Assembly: GCA_020025955.1 (NCBI GenBank)
Contig: JAHHRF010000060.1
Coordinates: forward strand, 1 to 10,290
Length of the DNA: 10,290 bases
Direction of reading: 5' to 3'
From: Sutterella sp.
GTDB lineage: Bacteria; Pseudomonadota; Gammaproteobacteria; Burkholderiales; Burkholderiaceae_F
This document shows positions 7,401 through 10,290 of this stretch, in pieces. The notes under the pieces were generated by a model that was given only the letters and a program-made list of their open reading frames with translations, made no database searches and had not been told where the DNA came from. The stretch's first letter is position 1. The number at the start of each line of letters is the position of its first letter. A program made the translations under genes and the position numbers.

Positions 7401-7895
7401 GATCGTCAAGTCTTTTTCGAACGTGGTCGTGGGCTCGGCCCCGTCGCCCGAAATCAATACGGCGTTGTTGCCGTTGTTGCCACCCTCGGCGTGATCGAGC
7501 GTGGAAGAGAGCGTCACATCGCCCTTAAAGGTCGTGTTGATATTACGCGTCTGAAGTGCAATCCCCGAGTTGGGCAAGAAGGTGCCCGCGTCATCGACCA
7601 ACACCTTGTCGGAGGAGGCGTCAATGGTGGTGGAGCCGTTCACGGTTAAGGTGGCGGTTTCACCCTTTTCACCCCAAGCGAAAAGCCCCGCGTCCGCGGC
7701 CGGGTTCGTTAAATTCAGATCCCCTTCAACGGTGTCATCCTGACCGTTGGTCATTTCTAAATTCCAATTCACCGTGGCATTGGCTTTCGGGACCGTTTGA
7801 GGGTCAGTGGGCGGCGTCACGGACTGGGCCAAGGCCTGTCCACACCAAACCGTCATTAAAGCCAGGGTTAAGGGGGATAAAGTCTTTGTCATCAT
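4461..7895 (-). CDS. Autotransporter 1: type Va surface protein with beta-helix passenger
   Basis: The 1144-residue protein has a Sec signal peptide ending ALA-QS (cleavage after about residue 23), then a passenger of about 830 residues. The passenger is rich in Thr, Asn, Asp, Gly and Val, with short recurring strand patterns (TxxVNG, NLTIES, TVTVDG) typical of right-handed beta-helices. A conserved pertactin/AIDA-like segment (LTLNNATW and following, about 690-760) precedes the linker. The C-terminal barrel (about 885-1144, PF03797 type, beginning near NLWVRARGEW) ends in alternating hydrophobics and a terminal Phe (NLTRTF), the BAM recognition signature. The only Cys is in the signal peptide, usual for autotransporters. 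No GDSG serine-protease motif or RGD is seen, so an adhesin or other non-proteolytic role is more likely. The frame extends to TTG 7898, but GGAG lies 6 bases before ATG 7893-7895, which I take as the start. The barrel-coding DNA is identical to that of autotransporter 2. Confidence 0.93.
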   Translation of the reverse strand: MMTKTLSPLTLALMTVWCGQALAQSVTPPTDPQTVPKANATVNWNLEMTNGQDDTVEGDLNLTNPAADAGLFAWGEKGETATLTVNGSTTIDASSDKVLVDDAGTFLPNSGIALQTRNINTTFKGDVTLSSTLDHAEGGNNGNNAVLISGDGAEPTTTFEKDLTINMTTNNDYLSVKGASASKHDAALKVADAVVKLHNTDIVANGDFSNILTIIAGVSGWSSGGIEGEGDHFNVEANIKGAGVAKGIYLLKTTPYVTLKHDHVSIKANGKRQDPKATSYNSWNQVIDMYRDTAVTIDSKTVELGGEADIMIGLQMYNNAKANITGSESTNIKLEGGSTYGIYTNGGYQSNFGVDMGIDFKGDNLTIESLGTKRATGVMLFGKTAMTLDNKTVHLKSGLAGNSAKGEGAYVGKESTFTTTANNELFSIEATEQEEGGKGIYVADKSVVDLNSQKVDITLNRHSDKQSAAVTVDGSTFKTSANTDLTVKSTSTDKQNRGVHVKGTGATVTLGGAKNTIVTVTDKGAEADDTSAAVTVEGTGATITIGADNAQTYIGAQTNDSTDFDANRTNQAGNAFFIKDGQTVNVKGTADVIGNAIINASTLNIKDANTNNRWAGEKITVTGAGGKLDWASQTDTAQGVALEGNVYAQDGAEAKLSVTRTQMDYHSVDGEMRDRLIDGATTNGNVELTLNNATWRAEGISTISTIKGTNARLDMTSPDVNNVFIQNVDSPLTIAMDLNPAKRDKTGVLYTHTLGADGKLIFDFADLETVDLTKTYENPLRFATTTKAIGKDKIEVLRFPEKSADGLYTFHWGEDDRANPADDNSIYMGLADQLTEAQVGDLIAPNDQKYWVITATLDPNARLDRFALPKHLWWNMDSYDERQGGIKVDPQHRNLWVRARGEWADEARFTDAQVRSLTYDVGYSRELNNEWKASVFGEYREATATFQTVDAKTHAYRWGAGVIFTRTRDRDYLDIVGRFTRDNLKMASIGSNARPHMNSWMASVEYGRHYQYENGRYLVPQIQGTILRMKTKNYHWEGGSVTSDHVDAYGLRLGLKAGIDKPKYGVWARADLLPSFDGKQAVYVNVQGATLTQTTSNYGLGFDLGVGAHRFLNQNWTLTGSAFYNRTPGVKRAFRANVNLTRTF
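4480..5303. repeat. 824-bp identical direct repeat, copy A (autotransporter 1 barrel)
   Basis: Line-by-line comparison with 8633-9456 (offset 4153) shows no difference, including third codon positions. At the low end, 4479 is g and its partner 8632 is a. At the high end, 5304 is g and 9457 is a, and many differences follow. The tract encodes residues about 865-1138 of autotransporter 1. Confidence 0.93.
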
Positions 7896-7901
7896 CAATT
7901 A

Positions 7902-7905
7902 CTCC
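7902..7905 (-). promoter_or_regulatory. Shine-Dalgarno site deciding the start of autotransporter 1
   Basis: Minus-strand GGAG is 6 bases from ATG 7893-7895 and 9 bases from the next ATG (7890-7892). It is only 3 bases from the in-frame TTG 7896-7898, so the TTG is unlikely to be the start. Confidence 0.75.
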
Positions 7906-7938
7906 AACGGGAACGCTGCTAGAAGTGAAAGCGTTTGA

Positions 7939-7968
7939 GAAAGGGCGCTCTTAAGAAAAGCGTCTTTC
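7939..7968 (-). promoter_or_regulatory. Imperfect hairpin in the autotransporter 1 leader
   Basis: GAAAG/CTTTC (7939-7943 with 7964-7968) and CGCT/AGCG (7946-7949 with 7959-7962) are separated by a small internal loop, with a 9-base apical loop. It lies about 45 bases before the start codon. No U-tract follows, so it is not a terminator. A role in mRNA stability or regulation is possible but unproven. Confidence 0.3.
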
Positions 7969-8086
7969 AAAAGGGTGGGGTGTTTCGAAAAGAAAAGGGG
8001 GCCGATGGGGCGCCCCGTGCTTGCTTGGTAAATCGGGTAGGGTGTCCCACACGAAACACAGTAAAAAAGTCGTTCCCGACGTTGTG

Positions 8087-8115
8087 ATGATAGGGGAAGG
8101 TAATGACTTTATGAA
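8087..8115 (-). promoter_or_regulatory. Candidate sigma-70 promoter of autotransporter 1
   Basis: On the minus strand, TTCATA (8110-8115, 4 of 6) and TATCAT (8087-8092, 5 of 6) are separated by exactly 17 bases. Transcription from near 8080 would give a leader of about 185 bases. It is the best match seen upstream of the gene, by eye only. Confidence 0.4.
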
Positions 8116-8561
8116 TATCCCGTGCTTGATTTTTTGGACGGTTGAGAATGGTTCCACTTTCGCTTCTCGCCGTGGGGTGAGGTAAGGCGCGGAAAAATGG
8201 CACCGTGAAAACAATCCACAAATGTCCTTAGTGTTTTTACGCCCCTTGTGAGAGTGGGACTTGGGGATTCTTGTGTAGGACTTAGTGAAAAAACGCTGAA
8301 TTTAATTTTGTGTAAGGGCGGGAATTTAATGGTAAACCCGTAGACGAATGCGCGTTGTGGGCATTGTCCAACAAATCGGGGTGTGTCGATTGAGTATCGA
8401 TGTGCGTTTTAGGAATAGCGAGGCGGAGAAATCAAGGGGGACGCAGAAGTGCCTCTGCCGATGGGGTACCCAATGAGTGTGCTTCAATTGGAAAACTGGG
8501 TAGGGGAGGAAAAGGCGGAGCGTTGGCTCGTGACGAATTTGAGAAGTGTGCAATGGCGTGA

Positions 8562-8589
8562 GGTAACAAAAAAGCGCCCGAAGGCGCTT
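8562..8589 (-). terminator. UUCG-tetraloop terminator of autotransporter 2
   Basis: Read on the minus strand, AAGCGCC-TTCG-GGCGCTT (8589 to 8572) forms a 7-bp stem closed by the very stable C(UUCG)G tetraloop, then TTTTTTGTTA (with the stem's own Ts). It begins 24 bases after the stop codon at 8614-8616. Confidence 0.88.
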
Positions 8590-8613
8590 CTTTGTGGGGT
8601 GAGGAGAACCCGA

Positions 8614-10290
8614 TTAGAAAGTACGCGTCACATTGACGTTGGCGCGGAAGGCACGCTTCACGCCCGGCGTACGGTTGTAGAACGCGCTCCCCGTCAGGGT
8701 CCAGTTCTGATTCAAGAAGCGGTGTGCCCCCACCCCTAAATCAAAGCCAAGCCCGTAGTTCGAGGTCGTCTGCGTTAAGGTCGCCCCTTGGACGTTCACG
8801 TACACAGCCTGCTTCCCATCGAAAGACGGAAGAAGGTCAGCACGTGCCCAAACGCCGTACTTGGGCTTATCGATACCCGCCTTCAAGCCTAAGCGAAGAC
8901 CATAAGCGTCCACGTGATCCGACGTCACACTGCCACCTTCCCAGTGGTAGTTCTTCGTCTTCATACGAAGGATCGTCCCTTGGATCTGCGGCACCAAGTA
9001 GCGACCGTTTTCATACTGGTAGTGGCGGCCATATTCGACGCTCGCCATCCAGCTATTCATGTGCGGTCGAGCGTTAGAACCGATGCTCGCCATCTTCAAG
9101 TTGTCGCGCGTAAAGCGACCCACGATATCCAAGTAGTCACGATCACGCGTGCGGGTGAAAATCACCCCAGCACCCCAGCGATAGGCATGGGTCTTCGCGT
9201 CCACCGTCTGGAAAGTGGCCGTCGCTTCACGGTACTCACCAAAGACGCTCGCCTTCCACTCGTTGTTGAGCTCACGGCTGTAACCCACGTCGTACGTGAG
9301 GGAGCGCACCTGGGCGTCCGTGAAGCGGGCTTCATCCGCCCATTCCCCACGAGCACGGACCCAAAGGTTACGGTGCTGGGGATCAACCTTAATGCCACCC
9401 TGACGTTCGTCATAGGAGTCCATGTTCCACCAGAGGTGCTTCGGGAGCGCAAAGCGATCCAACGGGGCATTCTGGTTTAAGTCAGCCGTGATGACCCAGT
9501 ACTTCTGGTCGGCAAGCGGAATTAACTTGGCGACTTCCGCCGGGGTTAACTGATCCGCCAAGCCCATGTACTTGTCGTTGTCGTCCGCGGCATTGGGGCG
9601 CTTGTCTTCATCCCAATGGTAGGTATAAAGACCGTCGGCGCTCTTGCCGGGGAAATTCAAGACTTCAATCTTGTCCTTGGTGACGTTCTTCATGGTCGTG
9701 GCAAAACGAAGAGGATTGTCATAGGTCTTCGTTAAGTCCACGGTTTCAATGTCCGCAAAGTCAAAGATGAGCTTGCCGTTAGCCCCCAAGGTATGGGTGT
9801 AGAGCACGCCCGTCTTCGCGCGCTTGGCAGGGTTCAAGTCCATCGAGATCGTCAACGGGGTATTCACTTCCTGAATAAAGACGTTGTTGACGTCGTGGGC
9901 CGTCATGTCCAACTGGGCATTCGTCCCATTGATACTGTTAATGGTCGAAATGCCACGCGCCTTCCAGCTAGCGTTATTGAGCGTTAAGTCAATGTTGCCG
10001 TTCTGGGCGTTGTCAATCAAACGGTCACGCATCTCACCATCAATCGAGGTCGCGGCCTTATCGCGGCTCGCAATCAAGGTCGCCTGAGCGCCATCCTTGG
10101 CCGTCACGTTGGCGGTCATGGCGGTACCTGCCGTGGCCGGCGCATGCGTCGTCCAATTGAGTTCAGCCGTGGCACCCTTAACGGTAATGTCGTTACCCTT
10201 CCAGCGGTTTTCAACGTCAGTCGATTGGATGTTGAGCTTACTCTTATCGATCACGCCATCACCCACGATGTCGGACTTGCCCAAGATGTT
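8614..10290 (-). CDS. Autotransporter 2 (5' part outside window), paralogue of autotransporter 1
   Basis: The frame is open from the window end to TAA at 8614-8616, giving about 558 residues of a longer protein. The true start is not in the window; the TTG near 10284 is an internal Leu codon. The visible passenger part (about 285 residues) aligns with the same region of autotransporter 1, with clear divergence: LNWTTHAPATAG against LDWASQTDTAQG, but shared GEMRDRLID, DVNNVFIQ, GVLYTHTLGA and KTGVLYTHTL. The barrel part is identical to that of autotransporter 1 except for the last residues (NVTRTF against NLTRTF). It has no Cys and no protease motif in the visible part. It is a surface-displayed type Va protein of unknown ligand. 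It has its own terminator, so the pair is not obviously one operon. Confidence 0.92.
   Translation of the reverse strand, partial: NILGKSDIVGDGVIDKSKLNIQSTDVENRWKGNDITVKGATAELNWTTHAPATAGTAMTANVTAKDGAQATLIASRDKAATSIDGEMRDRLIDNAQNGNIDLTLNNASWKARGISTINSINGTNAQLDMTAHDVNNVFIQEVNTPLTISMDLNPAKRAKTGVLYTHTLGANGKLIFDFADIETVDLTKTYDNPLRFATTMKNVTKDKIEVLNFPGKSADGLYTYHWDEDKRPNAADDNDKYMGLADQLTPAEVAKLIPLADQKYWVITADLNQNAPLDRFALPKHLWWNMDSYDERQGGIKVDPQHRNLWVRARGEWADEARFTDAQVRSLTYDVGYSRELNNEWKASVFGEYREATATFQTVDAKTHAYRWGAGVIFTRTRDRDYLDIVGRFTRDNLKMASIGSNARPHMNSWMASVEYGRHYQYENGRYLVPQIQGTILRMKTKNYHWEGGSVTSDHVDAYGLRLGLKAGIDKPKYGVWARADLLPSFDGKQAVYVNVQGATLTQTTSNYGLGFDLGVGAHRFLNQNWTLTGSAFYNRTPGVKRAFRANVNVTRTF
8633..9456. 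repeat. 824-bp identical direct repeat, copy B (autotransporter 2 barrel)
   Basis: This is the partner of 4480-5303, in the same orientation and 4153 bases away. Divergence resumes at both edges. The last seven codons of the gene differ at several third positions (AAT/AAC, CGT/CGC, ACT/ACG) and by one Val/Leu change. Confidence 0.93.

Larger units (their letters stand above)
7896..8561. other. Gene-free region between the two autotransporters
   Basis: This stretch of about 670 bases lies between the terminator of autotransporter 2 and the start of autotransporter 1. Short frames on both strands have no ribosome site or recognisable product. It holds the probable autotransporter 1 promoter (8087-8115), a leader of about 185 bases with an imperfect hairpin (7939-7968), and a 10-bp GC palindrome (8007-8016). 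The heptamer TTGAGAA occurs three times on the plus strand (7935, 8142, 8539). CTTAGTG occurs at 8227 and 8281, followed by runs of T and A respectively. Bases 8281-8335 are AT-rich. Nothing more definite was seen; a small RNA cannot be excluded. Confidence 0.6.

Noticed and set aside
6225..7649. Plus-strand frames opposite the passenger (6225-6701, 7077-7649)
   Set aside because: Antisense to a well-supported gene, with no start signals and no recognisable domains.
4461..7895. Serine-protease autotransporter (SPATE or subtilisin type)
   Set aside because: No GDSG or GTS-type catalytic serine motif, and no globular protease-like N-terminus after the signal peptide.
8007..8016. GGGGCGCCCC palindrome as an operator or a terminator
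   Set aside because: No loop and no T-run; a 10-bp GC palindrome alone is weak evidence in DNA of this composition.
7951..8221. Two overlapping minus-strand frames of 84-87 residues in the autotransporter spacer
   Set aside because: They overlap the predicted promoter and leader, have no ribosome site, and show unordered composition.
8326..8553. Minus-strand frame of 75 residues downstream of the autotransporter 2 terminator
   Set aside because: No Shine-Dalgarno, no recognisable domain, His- and Pro-rich chance composition.
8449..8739. Plus-strand frame of 96 residues starting in the spacer
   Set aside because: It runs through the terminator hairpin and then antisense into autotransporter 2, so a real protein is unlikely.
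4480..9456. Insertion sequence or transposon behind the 824-bp repeat
   Set aside because: The repeat lies inside homologous genes in the same frame, without terminal inverted repeats or a transposase; paralogy plus conversion explains it.

Overview
The window looks like chromosomal DNA of a Gram-negative bacterium. It encodes a lipobox lipoprotein, two type V (autotransporter) outer-membrane proteins and a YddA-type fused ABC transporter. The style of the autotransporters and of the MORN-like lipoprotein recalls gut Burkholderiales of the Sutterella/Parasutterella kind. That is an impression from family resemblance, not a demonstrated assignment. No tRNA, rRNA, CRISPR array, transposase or phage gene was seen.

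Layout: (i) 1-91, the last codons of a plus-strand gene. (ii) 102-135, a strong two-way terminator shared with (iii) the convergent lipoprotein gene at 141-1322 (minus). (iv) 1519-2457 (minus; the frame is open to a TTG at 2550), a protein with two tandem ribbon-helix-helix domains of the RelB/DinJ antitoxin type, a proline-rich linker, and a C-terminal region that faintly resembles a YafQ/RelE toxin fold. (v) A divergent intergenic region with a 7-3-7 inverted repeat centred at 2598. (vi) 2649-4382 (plus), the ABC transporter. (vii) A terminator hairpin at 4405-4435 shared with the convergent (viii) autotransporter 1 at 4461-7895 (minus). (ix) A 700-bp gene-free region with the probable promoter and long leader of autotransporter 1. 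(x) A UUCG-tetraloop terminator, then (xi) autotransporter 2 (8614 to beyond the window end, minus), 5'-truncated by the window edge.

The two autotransporters form a tandem paralogous pair. Their passengers have diverged, but an 824-bp tract covering almost the whole beta-barrel is identical base for base (4480-5303 and 8633-9456, offset 4153). It is bounded sharply on both sides, including divergence in the last codons and in the terminators. This is the mark of recent gene conversion, and it gives a substrate for passenger shuffling or deletion.

The other unusual item is the tandem-RHH protein: an apparent antitoxin-antitoxin(-toxin-like) single chain. It lies divergent from a transporter and next to a palindrome that could be its own operator or an iron-type operator.
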